Shown in pieces: positions 1 to 9,182 of a stretch of 64,000 bases of DNA. A program made the position numbers and the translations under genes. Under the pieces are notes generated by a model that did no database searches, was not told the DNA's origin, and worked only from the letters and a program-made list of their open reading frames with translations. This DNA comes from Endozoicomonas sp. 8E (GTDB lineage Bacteria > Pseudomonadota > Gammaproteobacteria > Pseudomonadales > Endozoicomonadaceae). Where the stretch lies: positions 5,596,501 through 5,660,500 of the forward strand of contig NZ_CP120717.1 in the NCBI RefSeq assembly GCF_032883915.1, written 5' to 3'. The first letter of the stretch is position 1, and the number at the start of each line of letters is the position of its first letter.

Positions 1-391
1 GATCAACAGCAGACAGACCCGCGAAAACATCGTCGTGCCGTCGCACCCCATACTGCACAGGAGCTATATCCATAACAGCCAGTTTGTTCACCCGGTCAGG
101 ATGAGTCAAAGCCACTTCCATAACGACTTTACCACCCATAGAGTGTCCTAGCAGGTGTGCTTTCTCAATCTGCTGATCATCCAGATACTCAACAACATCG
201 GCAGCCATAACAGGATAATCCATTGCGTCATCATGGGGAGAACGACCATGGTTGCGAACATCCAGGCCGTGAACCATGAATTTTTCTGCAAGCTGGCGAT
301 TGATAGCCCCCAGATTTTCCTGTGATCCAAATAATCCGTGTACACTGATCAGGGGTTCACCTTCTCCCTGTTGTCTGGCATACAATTTCAT
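1..391 (-). CDS. Alpha/beta hydrolase, YbfF-type esterase (partial, C-terminus beyond window edge)
   Basis: The reading frame is open from an ATG at 391 down to the window edge, giving about 130 N-terminal residues. It shows the alpha/beta-hydrolase pattern: an early HGLFGS oxyanion loop, DVRNHGRSP, and the nucleophile elbow GHSMGGK with the catalytic serine. This order matches the YbfF/acyl-CoA esterase group of small cytoplasmic esterases; the natural substrate of that family is uncertain. AAGGAGAG lies about 8 bases before the ATG and supports this start. The acid and histidine of the triad would lie in the missing part, so completeness cannot be judged. It is transcribed away from the unknown exported protein gene at 594. 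Confidence 0.85.
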   Translation of the reverse strand, partial: MKLYARQQGEGEPLISVHGLFGSQENLGAINRQLAEKFMVHGLDVRNHGRSPHDDAMDYPVMAADVVEYLDDQQIEKAHLLGHSMGGKVVMEVALTHPDRVNKLAVMDIAPVQYGVRRHDDVFAGLSAVD

Positions 392-593
392 GGGTTATTA
401 ATCTCTCCTTCAGTCTCGCAGCGATCCTCGCAGAATAGGGCATCATTCTGGTTGACCACGTGGACATCGTATTTCCTTAAGATACTTTATCAGTATGGTC
501 TTTCTTCAGTAATACGGGAAAAGCCTAAAACTCTCCCTCTGACATAATGCTAGTCTGAACTTTATAACTTCACTATTTGGTAAGGACACCATT

Positions 594-1472
594 ATGAAAG
601 GCTCTCAGTGGCTCTGTGGCCTCTTAATCTCGGTATTTTGTCTGCCAGCCTGGTCTACGCCCCCCTTAAAACCCGAACTGCTCTCCGAGCAGGTACAGGC
701 AGACAAAGAAGGATGGTGGAAAACTGGCTTCCTGGTTGGCACGGTTTCCTCAAAAGGCTGGGAAGTGGGCTTTATCTGGGAATCCGGAGAGCTGGAAGTT
801 CTGGCAGGGAAAGGCGCCTTGAATGGCACAAACTACCCAGCCAAAACCTACGAGGTATCGGTACAACCTGAATATTATTACCTCTGGGACAAACTGAGAG
901 TTTCCAGGAAACCTTTAGTGATCAGATACAAATATCCATTTTGGTCTAACCCTTTCGCTACTAACAGTGGTTATCGAGTGATTGATGTCCAACCGGTTGA
1001 GAGCAGCTTTTCCAAAACGCCTTCATTTACACAATACCCTAATGGCATTGATTTAAATCCGACGATAAAAAATTCAAGAACCTACACTCAGCGGCAAACA
1101 TTCGGGCTGGTGCTCCATGTAGCCCGTTGGTTACTGAACCACAAATGTACGGTATACCTTCATTTGGGTGGCACCGCCAGGAGTCTAAAAAGCAGGCCGA
1201 CTTATAAACCGTCTCTTGAATACAATGCCGATAAACGTGAATATGAACACCAAATGGTTTTAACCTATGAAACTTATGAAGTAGAAGTGCCCAACGTTGT
1301 AAGGCTACACACGGACAGTGAAGCCATTTGTTGCTATGCAGAAGATTCCGCTATGTCGCAGTCAGAAGTCTATGTTGAATACTATGGAGCAAAAGCCCAG
1401 GCTGATACCGTGACGTTCTCTATTCTCAACTCCATCCATGTTGCCCCCCCCTTCGACGAAGAAGAAAATTAA
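594..1472 (+). CDS. Unknown exported protein with signal peptide
   Basis: 292 residues. The N-terminus is a clear Sec signal peptide (MKGSQWLCGLLISVFCLPAWS followed by TPP), so the protein is probably periplasmic or secreted. No family was recognised. The mature part is rich in Tyr, Trp and Thr and ends in an acidic tail (FDEEEN). A CC pair occurs near residue 245 (EAICCYAED). Start context is TAAGGACACC just before the ATG. It is a single gene, with a divergent esterase on one side and thyA converging on the other. The protein could be lineage-specific. Confidence 0.6.
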   Translation: MKGSQWLCGLLISVFCLPAWSTPPLKPELLSEQVQADKEGWWKTGFLVGTVSSKGWEVGFIWESGELEVLAGKGALNGTNYPAKTYEVSVQPEYYYLWDKLRVSRKPLVIRYKYPFWSNPFATNSGYRVIDVQPVESSFSKTPSFTQYPNGIDLNPTIKNSRTYTQRQTFGLVLHVARWLLNHKCTVYLHLGGTARSLKSRPTYKPSLEYNADKREYEHQMVLTYETYEVEVPNVVRLHTDSEAICCYAEDSAMSQSEVYVEYYGAKAQADTVTFSILNSIHVAPPFDEEEN

Positions 1473-1481
1473 TGACTCAAT

Positions 1482-1516
1482 CTGACGTAACAACAACATC
1501 TGGTTTGATACGTCAG
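1482..1516. other. Inverted repeat between convergent genes
   Basis: CTGACGTA at 1482-1489 is perfectly repeated in inverted form at 1509-1516 across a 19-base loop, in the gap between the 3' ends of the exported-protein gene and thyA. There is no U-tract on either strand, so it is at best a weak bidirectional terminator. Confidence 0.35.
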
Positions 1517-1541
1517 AACATCTGAATACCGCGAAAACTGA

Positions 1542-2375
1542 TTAAACAGATACAGCCGCCCTGATATGAGGATGAGCCTGATAATCAGCCAACTCAAAGT
1601 CATCAATAGTAAATTCAAACAGATCGCTGATGGCAGGATTCAGCTTCATTATTGGTAAAGGAAGTGGCTTGCGGGTCAGCTGTTCTTCTGCCTGTTCCAG
1701 GTGGTTGGAGTAAAGATGGGCGTCACCAAAGGTATGAACAAAATCGCCCAGATCCAGGTCACAGACCTGGGCAATCATCATGGTGAGTAGTGCATAAGAG
1801 GCGATATTAAAAGGCACACCCAGGAAAATATCAGCACTGCGCTGGTAGAGCTGGCAGGACAGTTTGCCATCCAGAACATAGAACTGAAACAGACAATGAC
1901 AGGGAGGTAAAGCCTGCTTACCCATCGCGGCATTGTCTTTAGGGCTGAACTTTACGTCGGGCAGCACACTGGGATTCCAGGCACTGATGACCAGCCTTCT
2001 GGAATCTGGATTGGTTTTTATTTCATCCAGCAGCCACTGAATCTGATCAAACGTTTCTCCGTTTGCACCTTCCCAGCTTCGCCACTGCTTGCCATAGACA
2101 GGGCCCAGATCACCTTCGTCCGTCGCCCACTCGTCCCAGATTCTGACACCGTTTTCCTTGAGATAGGCGATATTAGTGTCGCCCTTCAGGAACCAGAGCA
2201 ACTCATGAATAATGGAGCGCAGGTGACACTTCTTGGTGGTAACCAGCGGGAAACCTTTCGACAGATCAAAGCGCATTTGATAACCAAAAACACTGTACGT
2301 TCCAGTGCCGGTCCGATCAGATTTGAAAGTGCCTTGCTCTTTTACATGACGCAGGAGATCAAGATACTGTTTCAT
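1542..2375 (-). CDS. thyA: Thymidylate synthase
   Basis: 277 residues against 264 in E. coli ThyA. The enzyme methylates dUMP to dTMP with methylene-tetrahydrofolate in the cytoplasm. Visible signatures are the N-terminal [11 protein letters not shown], the catalytic-cysteine segment [12 protein letters not shown], the [18 protein letters not shown] nucleotide-binding stretch and the C-terminal [17 protein letters not shown] lies about 6 bases before the ATG. It lies downstream of lgt on the same strand, 35 bases away, the common lgt-thyA order in gammaproteobacteria, so the two are probably cotranscribed. Confidence 0.97.
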   Translation of the reverse strand: MKQYLDLLRHVKEQGTFKSDRTGTGTYSVFGYQMRFDLSKGFPLVTTKKCHLRSIIHELLWFLKGDTNIAYLKENGVRIWDEWATDEGDLGPVYGKQWRSWEGANGETFDQIQWLLDEIKTNPDSRRLVISAWNPSVLPDVKFSPKDNAAMGKQALPPCHCLFQFYVLDGKLSCQLYQRSADIFLGVPFNIASYALLTMMIAQVCDLDLGDFVHTFGDAHLYSNHLEQAEEQLTRKPLPLPIMKLNPAISDLFEFTIDDFELADYQAHPHIRAAVSV

Positions 2376-2391
2376 GACGTTGATCCTTTAT

Positions 2392-2448
2392 TTATTAACG
2401 CTCAAGGCTGTTATTTCCGCTCATGGCTGTTATTTCCGCTCACGGCTG
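2392..2448. repeat. Three tandem 19-bp repeats across the lgt stop codon
   Basis: Units at 2392-2410, 2411-2429 and 2430-2448. The last two differ at one base (ttatttccgctcatggctg and a C variant) and the first matches at 16 of 19 positions. The lgt stop codon lies at the junction of units one and two, so the expansion has created the last residues of Lgt (SGNNSHERK). The array ends 17 bases before the thyA start and could change with strand slippage. Confidence 0.75.
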
Positions 2449-3301
2449 CCTTCTTACCGGGCCTGTGTTTATACTTTTTCAACCAGGCCCGATCATCCTG
2501 ATTCTGACCATCCACCAGTGGGAACTTTTTATAGGCTACCACCATAAGCGCCACACCCAGAAGGATCATGGGCACCGTCAGCAACTGCCCCATCGTCATC
2601 CAGTCAAAAGCAATAAAGCCCAGCTGCTGGTCGGGCTGCCTTACAAATTCTACGCAGAAGCGTCCAATGCCATAGACCAACAAGAATAGTCCCGATACTG
2701 CCATACGGGGGCGAGGTTTGGCCGAGAACCACCAGAGTGCTCCAAACAGGATGACACCCTCAATAACAAACTGGTAAAGCTGTGATGGATGCCTTGGCAT
2801 CCGGGAGGGATCTGTCGGAAATACCATAGCCCATGGAACATCCGTTACCCTTCCCCACAGCTCACCCCCTATAAAGTTACCCAGACGGCCCATACCCAAC
2901 CCCAGAGGAATGAAAGGGGCAATAAAATCCGTCATCTGAAAGAAGTTCTTATCAATCCTGCGACCAAAGAGAAATACGGCCAGCAGAACCCCCAGCAAGC
3001 CACCGTGAAAAGACATGCCACCTTCCCAGATGCTGAACAGCCAGAGCGGATTTTGCAGAAAATAATCAAAGTTATAGAACAGCACATAGCCCATGCGTCC
3101 ACCCACTATGACCCCGACTGCTATATAGAACAATAAATCTCCGATTTGTTCGGGATTCCATAAGCCGTTTGATTTCTTGGCTCTCTGGACCGCCAGCCAC
3201 CAGCCTCCGGCAAAACCCACCAGATACATCAGGCCGTACCAGTGAACTTTGAGTGGCCCAAGGCTGATCGCAACGGGATCAATTTGAGGATATGGGATCA
3301 C
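2411..3301 (-). CDS. lgt: Prolipoprotein diacylglyceryl transferase
   Basis: 296 residues; a polytopic inner-membrane enzyme that transfers diacylglycerol from phosphatidylglycerol to the lipobox cysteine of prolipoproteins. Family features include the N-terminal [10 protein letters not shown], the Lgt signature [21 protein letters not shown] and several hydrophobic helices. The C-terminal tail (after about residue 270) is basic and is altered at its end by the 19-bp repeat array. Its start overlaps by four bases (ATGA) the stop of a spurious frame running through the adjacent repeat element. The window encodes likely Lgt clients, the OmpA-like and DUF4136-type lipoproteins. Confidence 0.96.
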   Translation of the reverse strand: MIPYPQIDPVAISLGPLKVHWYGLMYLVGFAGGWWLAVQRAKKSNGLWNPEQIGDLLFYIAVGVIVGGRMGYVLFYNFDYFLQNPLWLFSIWEGGMSFHGGLLGVLLAVFLFGRRIDKNFFQMTDFIAPFIPLGLGMGRLGNFIGGELWGRVTDVPWAMVFPTDPSRMPRHPSQLYQFVIEGVILFGALWWFSAKPRPRMAVSGLFLLVYGIGRFCVEFVRQPDQQLGFIAFDWMTMGQLLTVPMILLGVALMVVAYKKFPLVDGQNQDDRAWLKKYKHRPGKKAAVSGNNSHERK

Positions 3302-3322
3302 AGGAGGATTCCGGATAGTTCT

Positions 3323-3536
3323 CTAGGAGGCTGACCGAGAATAGACTGCCCCACGCGGCAACTACTCCTGCGTTGCTCTAGCTCCTGCATCCATGCAGTC
3401 GTGCGGCGGCAGCAAATTGGTCTGAAAATCCGCTTTTGTTCGTCAAATAGCTCGCTATTCTCCTCACAAAACCGAATTTTCATCCTCAATTTTCTGCCGT
3501 CCTCGCTAAGGGCGCTATCCTCGGTCAGCCTCCTAG
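3323..3536. repeat. MITE-like intergenic repeat with 22-bp terminal inverted repeats
   Basis: A 214-bp element. The left end (3323-3344, starting CTAGGAGGCTGACCGAG) is the inverse of the right end (3515-3536) at 21 of 22 positions. Inside, 3420-3435 and roughly 3466-3481 form a second long imperfect inverted repeat around an AATAGC/GCTATT core, and CTGCATCCATGCAG is a palindrome. The whole piece would fold into stacked hairpins. It encodes no transposase. It separates the TSUP permease gene from lgt. A minus-strand frame of 84 codons (3298-3552) runs through it and ends at the lgt start; it is treated as a by-product of the repeat. No clear target-site duplication was seen. Confidence 0.7.
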
Positions 3537-3643
3537 GTTTGCTGTTACGCACTCCTCTCTTTCAGTTTGAGAGAAGTGCCATGGATATTAGTTGGACCAG
3601 TGTATCAGCTGTATAGAGGAGTGGGCCAGCTGGCCAGACTCTT

Positions 3644-4432
3644 TTACATTGAGAAAAGAAACTTAAACCCTACAATCACTAACAGGAGAGCAAAGAGTTT
3701 TTGCAGCTTTTCAGAAGGCAGCTTATAGGCTAACTGAGCACCAAAGCGGGCGAACAGCATACTGGTCAGGACAATGCCAAGAAAGGCTGGCCAGTAGACA
3801 TAGCCAGTACTCATCAACGGCAACAGCTCGTTTTCCCGACCCAGAAACATGTTGGCAGTGGTTCCCATGATAGCAATCGGTAAGCCACATGCGGCAGAAG
3901 TCGCCACCGCCTCAGTCATTGAGAGATTGCATTTGCGCAAAAAGGGTACCGACAGGCTTCCCCCTCCAATGCCAAATATACTGGAAGCCCAACCGATGAA
4001 ACCTCCAGCTGCGACTAGTATAGGTCGTGCCGGTACCTTGCTGCTTTCAGAAGGCTTGAAGCCAAACCACATCTTTACAGCCACTGCCAGGGCAAATGTC
4101 CCAATCACTTTCTGAAGCATCGAACCTGACATCTGGATCGCAGTGTAAACGCCCAGCCATGAACCCAACAGAATCCCCAGGGTCAAAACACTGAAAACAG
4201 GCCACTGAACAGCGCCCTTGGCATGATGAGTTCGAATGGAGCTAACTGAAGTGACAACAATAGTGGCAAGCGAGGTACCCACAGCCAGGTGAGTGAGAAT
4301 ATCGGGAGATAATCCCTGCAGTTCGAAACTTAAAACCAGTACCGGAACAATTATCAGCCCTCCACCGATCCCGAACAGACCAGCCAGAGTCCCGGCCAGA
4401 GCACCGAGCAGAAGATAGGAAAGAAAAATCAT
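3644..4432 (-). CDS. TSUP-family permease (TauE/SafE, YfcA-like)
   Basis: 262 residues with about eight hydrophobic helices and the two internal glycine-rich repeats typical of the family (GLFGIGGGLIIVPVL near residue 18 and SSIFGIGGGSLSVPFL near residue 150). TSUP proteins are inner-membrane transporters, often of sulfite or organosulfonates; the substrate here cannot be told. It lies upstream of lgt-thyA on the same strand, separated by the MITE-like repeat, and may have shared their transcript before the insertion. Confidence 0.9.
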   Translation of the reverse strand: MIFLSYLLLGALAGTLAGLFGIGGGLIIVPVLVLSFELQGLSPDILTHLAVGTSLATIVVTSVSSIRTHHAKGAVQWPVFSVLTLGILLGSWLGVYTAIQMSGSMLQKVIGTFALAVAVKMWFGFKPSESSKVPARPILVAAGGFIGWASSIFGIGGGSLSVPFLRKCNLSMTEAVATSAACGLPIAIMGTTANMFLGRENELLPLMSTGYVYWPAFLGIVLTSMLFARFGAQLAYKLPSEKLQKLFALLLVIVGFKFLFSM

Positions 4433-4803
4433 TGAACAGCTATCCAGCTAAGCAGCCTCAAATCAGGCATCCTGTCGTGATTACCCATAACAGAGGCCAT
4501 CAAATATTATCAGGGCAGCATTCCTTAAAGGAATGAAGAGTGACCCTTATTGTAAATAAAATCAACAAGTTAATTAACCAGAAAATAGCGATTTAGCTCA
4601 TCTCTTTCAAAAAAATAACCCGACAGGAGCTCATCAAGGCTCAACACAATGACCGCATTGAATACAGCATCGAAGCATCCTCCCTGAATCCGGAGCTTCT
4701 GCAACATAAACAACAAAGCACAAATTTTGCCCCATTGACTAGCAATAAAGCATTCCTTCTCCTAGTCTGGTTGTTACAACTTTTTTACATAACAAGAATA
4801 AAA
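4433..4803. other. Intergenic region upstream of the acyltransferase gene
   Basis: 371 bases between divergently transcribed genes, AT-rich at 4540-4620. A frame without stops from 4597 continues into the acyltransferase frame but has no ATG; the 4735 TTG in it lacks a ribosome site. Probably holds the promoters of both flanking genes; no convincing -35/-10 pair was assigned. Confidence 0.4.
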
Positions 4804-5700
4804 ATGGCGATACTCTTAAAGTCCGGCTGGAAGGACTCGGTAGCGGATCTCTTAATCGGGCTCTTATCCCGAACGCCTCGGGCGCTCTATTCTGTCATAG
4901 GCTTGGTATTTTCTTACGTCTTACGAGCTAAAAAGGGTCACATTGCCCGAGCATCAATGCAGCTGGCTCTGTTAACTGTATCCGAGAAGAAGCATAAACA
5001 GATCATTCAACAGTCTGCACGTCACACCGTTGATTATATTCTTACCCTGCCTTTTCTTGATAAGTTGGCTTACCTGCTCAACAATCAGGATGTCGTTGCC
5101 CGCGCCCTTTCAGAAAACAAGGGTGTGGTTATACTCTCTCTCCACATGGGCCCCCCTGATTTGGGAACGCTGGCACTCTCACAACGGGGTTTCCCGGCAA
5201 CGACCCTGATTGGTTCAGGAAAGCAGTCGCCATTGACTCATAAGCTCGGAAAGGCCTTTCTTTTGAGGGTCGGCATTGAACCCATTGTGAAAGGTGACCC
5301 CACTGCCCTGCTTCAGGCTCTGAAAAAGAAAAAAGCCGTATTTCTATACAGCGATCTCCGCTCAAAAGAGATGCCTGTGACATTTTTTGGACAGGCAACC
5401 CGAGCCCCTGCCAGCGGAATCATGACAGCCCGTCTTCTAAAAACTCCCGTTCTCTTCCACTACTGCACATTTGAAAATAATCAATGGCAGTTGCATTTTG
5501 AGCCTCTGCCACTGACCCGAACCGGTAACAGAAAACTGGACACCCAGCACGACCTCCAACAACTGATGAATAGAATGGAAGAGGTGATCAGGGAGAACCC
5601 CCAACTGTGGATATGGCATTACGACCGGTTCAAATTGAAAAACAAGATTTACCGGAACAACAGCTTTTCATTATCTTCAAACAAGCCAGATGTATCATAA
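4804..5700 (+). CDS. LpxL/HtrB-like lysophospholipid or lipid A acyltransferase
   Basis: 298 residues from the ATG at 4804; an upstream TTG at 4735 is in frame but less likely. The family acyltransferase motif HX4D is present (LSLHMGPPDLG), followed by FPATTLIGSGKQSP and a C-terminal NPQLWIWHYDRFK that matches the PEQW-WxHRRFK segment of LpxL-type enzymes. The N-terminus MAILLKSGWKDSVADLL is amphipathic with a hydrophobic stretch (ALYSVIGLVFSYVL), as in membrane-associated acyltransferases. Known members add secondary acyl chains to lipid A; others act on ornithine lipids, so the acceptor is open. A broken second copy of its 3' half is found at 10155-10445, on the far side of the gad operon. 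Confidence 0.8.
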   Translation: MAILLKSGWKDSVADLLIGLLSRTPRALYSVIGLVFSYVLRAKKGHIARASMQLALLTVSEKKHKQIIQQSARHTVDYILTLPFLDKLAYLLNNQDVVARALSENKGVVILSLHMGPPDLGTLALSQRGFPATTLIGSGKQSPLTHKLGKAFLLRVGIEPIVKGDPTALLQALKKKKAVFLYSDLRSKEMPVTFFGQATRAPASGIMTARLLKTPVLFHYCTFENNQWQLHFEPLPLTRTGNRKLDTQHDLQQLMNRMEEVIRENPQLWIWHYDRFKLKNKIYRNNSFSLSSNKPDVS

Positions 5701-6089
5701 AATCTTTCGGTGCGGGTAAAGATGGCTCAAGATCAGACTCTGAACGACAGCTCTCCTTAAGACTTCAACGTTCAAAATTTTTCACTGGTGACTGTCCCCC
5801 CTTTATAACAACTTTCCATGGCTGGCAAAAGCCTGCGATCATGGCGAGTTGTTCGATTAAGTTAACGGTATTCATTGCACTGCTCTCAGTTATTCCCTGA
5901 AGGGGCTTTTCAGGAGATCAAAGTGTTACCGAAATTGCATTTAAGGGTATTTGCTTTGGGCCGGCTTTTCGTAATTTTTCCGTGCCTCTCAATCTACTTC
6001 CAATAACTTTGCTACACTTTTGTCATACGTCAGTCCTGCCAGGTCTAATGTCAGTTATCTCTCATTTCCACTGATTTGGAACCGCCGCC
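5701..6089. other. Intergenic region between acyltransferase and gad operon
   Basis: 389 bases. The first part (5742-5796) is duplicated at 10391-10445, so the duplication extends past the acyltransferase stop codon. CCTGAAGGGGCTTTTCAGG near 5896 is a weak hairpin. The rest leads into gadB. Confidence 0.5.
6012..6019 (+). promoter_or_regulatory. Possible sigma-S-type -10 element of the gad operon
   Basis: CTACACTT, preceded by G, differs at one base from the CTATACTT extended -10 favoured by RpoS. It lies 71 bases before the gadB start. Acid-resistance gad genes are RpoS-dependent in E. coli. This is a single-motif inference. Confidence 0.25.
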
Positions 6090-7508
6090 ATGCCTCTTCA
6101 CTCTATTCATCGAAGCAATAGCAGGGACTATCAAAAGACTGATGACGTTTACGCATCGTCTGATTTATCCGTCAGTATGCCGAGGTACAAAATGCCGAAG
6201 ACATCCGAAGACCCTCGGCATGCTTATCAAGTCGTTCATGATGAGCTGATGCTGGACGGTAATTCCCGCCAAAATCTGGCCACATTCTGCCAGACCTGGG
6301 TAGATCCGGAGATTCATGCAATCATGGATGAATGTGTCGACAAAAATATGATCGACAAGGATGAATATCCTCAAACAGCAGAGTTGGAAAAGCGGTGTGT
6401 ACATATTTTGGCTGATTTGTGGAATTCACCGGATGCAGCAAACACACTGGGTTGTTCCACTACTGGCTCAAGCGAAGCTGCTATGCTCGGCGGTATGTCT
6501 CTTAAGTGGCGATGGCGCGAGCGGATGAGGCAGCAGGGCAAACCTGTTGATAAGCCGAATCTTGTCTGTGGGCCAGTGCAAATCTGCTGGCACAAATTTG
6601 CCCGCTATTGGGATATAGAGCTTCGAGAGATTCCAATGGAAGGCGACCGTCTTATAATGAGTCCAGAAGAAGCCGTTAAACGCTGCGATGAAAATACGAT
6701 TGGCGTCATTCCAACACTGGGGGTCACCTTTACCTGCCAGTATGAACCAGTAGAGGCGGTTTGCAAGGCATTGGATAAACTTGAGGAGGATACTGGCCTC
6801 AATATCCCGGTGCATGTCGACGCCGCAAGCGGCGGTTTTCTTGCTCCTTTTTGCCAGCCAGATTTACTTTGGGATTTCAGACTGCCAAGGGTAAAGTCCA
6901 TCAACGCCTCCGGTCACAAATTTGGCCTGGCGCCTCTAGGCGTTGGCTGGGTTGTCTGGAGAGATCATGAAGATTTACCGGAGGATTTGATTTTCCGGGT
7001 CAATTATCTTGGCGGAGATATGCCCACTTTTGCTCTGAACTTTTCCCGCCCCGGAGGTCAGATTGCTGCCCAATACTATATTTTCCTGCGCCTGGGAAAA
7101 GAGGGCTATCAACGTATACAACAAGCCTGTTATGACACAGCCCAATACCTCAGCAAAAAGATCGAAAGCCTGGGTTTATTCGACGTAATCTATGATGGAA
7201 ACGGCGGGATTCCGGCCATAAGCTGGTCACTGAAGGGGAACGTTAACCCCGGCTTTAACCTATATGATCTGTCGGATCGCATTCGCATCAGGGGGTGGCA
7301 GATTGCAGCCTATTCAATGCCAGCCAACCGTGAGGATCTTGTTATCATGAGAATTCTCGTTCGTCATGGTTTCAGTCGGGATCTTGCAGACTTACTGGTT
7401 GATGACCTCAGACGTTGCCTTGATTACTTTGAGAAGCATCCTGTGGAAAATTCGGGTAACGAAGGGGATTCATCCAGCTATAACCATACCGGCTTCAAGT
7501 CCAAATGA
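6090..7508 (+). CDS. gadB: Glutamate decarboxylase
   Basis: 472 residues, close to the 466 of E. coli GadA/GadB. This PLP enzyme turns glutamate into GABA, consuming a cytoplasmic proton. The PLP lysine lies in [16 protein letters not shown] (Lys277 by count); [14 protein letters not shown] carries the aspartate that pairs with the cofactor nitrogen, and [12 protein letters not shown] is the phosphate-side motif. The C-terminus is extended and Ser/Asn-rich after about residue 450. It is first in a three-gene operon with an antiporter and a glutaminase: glutamine is deamidated, glutamate decarboxylated and GABA exported. Confidence 0.95.
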   Translation: MPLHSIHRSNSRDYQKTDDVYASSDLSVSMPRYKMPKTSEDPRHAYQVVHDELMLDGNSRQNLATFCQTWVDPEIHAIMDECVDKNMIDKDEYPQTAELEKRCVHILADLWNSPDAANTLGCSTTGSSEAAMLGGMSLKWRWRERMRQQGKPVDKPNLVCGPVQICWHKFARYWDIELREIPMEGDRLIMSPEEAVKRCDENTIGVIPTLGVTFTCQYEPVEAVCKALDKLEEDTGLNIPVHVDAASGGFLAPFCQPDLLWDFRLPRVKSINASGHKFGLAPLGVGWVVWRDHEDLPEDLIFRVNYLGGDMPTFALNFSRPGGQIAAQYYIFLRLGKEGYQRIQQACYDTAQYLSKKIESLGLFDVIYDGNGGIPAISWSLKGNVNPGFNLYDLSDRIRIRGWQIAAYSMPANREDLVIMRILVRHGFSRDLADLLVDDLRRCLDYFEKHPVENSGNEGDSSSYNHTGFKSK

Positions 7509-7595
7509 CTCACCTCTCCTCAGGCTAGACTGACTTTTTTATCAGACGACTACCCCCTCCGAGGGTAACAATGTGTGGAATGAGGTAAACACCTG

Positions 7596-9182
7596 ATGGC
7601 TCACAATTCCTCTCCCGGGGTCAGTGCTAAGAAGCTCACCGTTTTTACACTGGCAATTATGAACATCGTTGCGGTAGTCAGCCTTCGTGGCTTACCCGCA
7701 GAGGCTGAATATGGGCTCAGTTCAGTTTTCTATTACATCTTTGCAGCAGTAGTCTTTTTGATACCGGTATCTCTTGTTGCTGCAGAACTTGCCACCGGCT
7801 GGCCTGAAAAAGGCGGTGTATTCCGCTGGGTTGGAGAAGCCTTTGGCCCTAGATGGGCTTTTCTGGCCATGTTCATGTTGTTTATTGAAGTCAGTGTGTG
7901 GTTTCCTACTGCGTTGACTTTTGGTGCAGTATCTCTGGCATTTGTTGGACCGGACCAAACCTGGGATCAGGCCCTGTCTTCCAATAAGCTATTTGTGCTT
8001 ATTGTTGTTCTTGTCATCTACTGGTTGGCCACTTTTATCGCGTTTCGGGGCGTAGACGCATTCTCTAAAGTTTCGAAGTGGGGAGGGATGATTGGCACAC
8101 TTATTCCCGCCGCTGTTTTGATTGTTTTGGGATTCAGCTACCTGTTCAGTGGTCAGCCAATTCATATTGAACTTAAGTGGGATGACGTTCTTCCTGACTT
8201 CACTAATTTCAGCAATATTGTACTGGCTGCCAGCATTTTTCTCTTTTATGGCGGCATGGAAATGAATGCAATCCATGTAAAAGAGCTGGATAACGCATCA
8301 AAATCTTACCCGGTGGCTATCGCTGTAGCATCCATTGGAACAGTAGCGATATTTGTTTTTGGCACATTAGCTATTGGTTTTATTATTCCTCAGTCAGATA
8401 TTAATCTGACTCAGTCACTTCTGGTGGCGTATTACGATCTATTCAAGTGGGCAGGTCTGGGCTTCCTTGCCCCATTTACAGCCATTTGCCTTGCCATCGG
8501 GGTTCTTGCCGGCATTGTCACATGGGTCGCAGGCCCATCTTCGGGTTTATTAACTGTCGCAAAGGCTGGTTATCTACCACGGTTCTGGCAGCACACTAAT
8601 AAGCATGATATGGCAACTCACATCATGTTATTCCAGGCTGGAATAGTCAGTGTTTTGTCCGTACTCTTTGTGGTCATGCCTTCTGTGCAGGCTGCCTATC
8701 AGATTCTCAGCCAACTTACGGTTATTCTTTATCTGGTGATGTACCTTCTTATGTTTGCTGCGGCAATACATCTGCGCTTTACCCAGCCCAATCGTCCAAG
8801 ACCATACAGTGTGCCCGGTGGCAAAGGTGGTATGTATCTAGTTGCAGGTATTGGCCTTTTTGGGTCAATGATTGCCTTTATCTTCAGTTTTATTCCGCCA
8901 GCCCAGATTGCTATAGGAAGTCCAACCACTTTCGTGTTCATTCTGATCGCCCTTACCATCCTCTTTATCATTCTTCCTTTTATTATTTATGCCTGTCGGA
9001 AGCCGCACTGGAAAGACGAGCATGCCGATTTTGCTCCGTTTACCTGGGAGATTGAGGATACTCAACCGGGCATCCCCAATGAATCTGATACTCACACCAC
9101 ACACCTGACAGAACGACATTTTCAATGGTTGCACAAAAAGAGAGCTGAGAATCAGGTTGAAATTAAAGGAGATCAGGCATGA
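7596..9182 (+). CDS. gadC: GadC-like amino acid antiporter (probable glutamate/GABA exchange)
   Basis: 528 residues (E. coli GadC 511) of the APC superfamily, with about twelve hydrophobic helices. The first helix region has NIVAVVSLRGLPAEAEYG, the glutamate/GABA-antiporter form of the APC helix-1 loop. A hydrophilic tail of about 60 residues after YACRKPHWKDEH may correspond to the C-plug that closes GadC at neutral pH; this is inference. It lies 87 bases after gadB, and its stop overlaps the glutaminase start in ATGA (9179-9182), so the two are probably translationally coupled. The substrate is assigned from context and similarity. Confidence 0.88.
   Translation: MAHNSSPGVSAKKLTVFTLAIMNIVAVVSLRGLPAEAEYGLSSVFYYIFAAVVFLIPVSLVAAELATGWPEKGGVFRWVGEAFGPRWAFLAMFMLFIEVSVWFPTALTFGAVSLAFVGPDQTWDQALSSNKLFVLIVVLVIYWLATFIAFRGVDAFSKVSKWGGMIGTLIPAAVLIVLGFSYLFSGQPIHIELKWDDVLPDFTNFSNIVLAASIFLFYGGMEMNAIHVKELDNASKSYPVAIAVASIGTVAIFVFGTLAIGFIIPQSDINLTQSLLVAYYDLFKWAGLGFLAPFTAICLAIGVLAGIVTWVAGPSSGLLTVAKAGYLPRFWQHTNKHDMATHIMLFQAGIVSVLSVLFVVMPSVQAAYQILSQLTVILYLVMYLLMFAAAIHLRFTQPNRPRPYSVPGGKGGMYLVAGIGLFGSMIAFIFSFIPPAQIAIGSPTTFVFILIALTILFIILPFIIYACRKPHWKDEHADFAPFTWEIEDTQPGIPNESDTHTTHLTERHFQWLHKKRAENQVEIKGDQA

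Noticed and set aside
3298-3552. 84-codon minus-strand frame ending at the lgt start
   Set aside because: It lies almost wholly inside the inverted-repeat element, so its openness and any homologues reflect copies of the repeat, not a protein.
4597-4803. N-terminal extension of the acyltransferase
   Set aside because: The frame is open but has no ATG or ribosome site, and homology-like features start after 4804.
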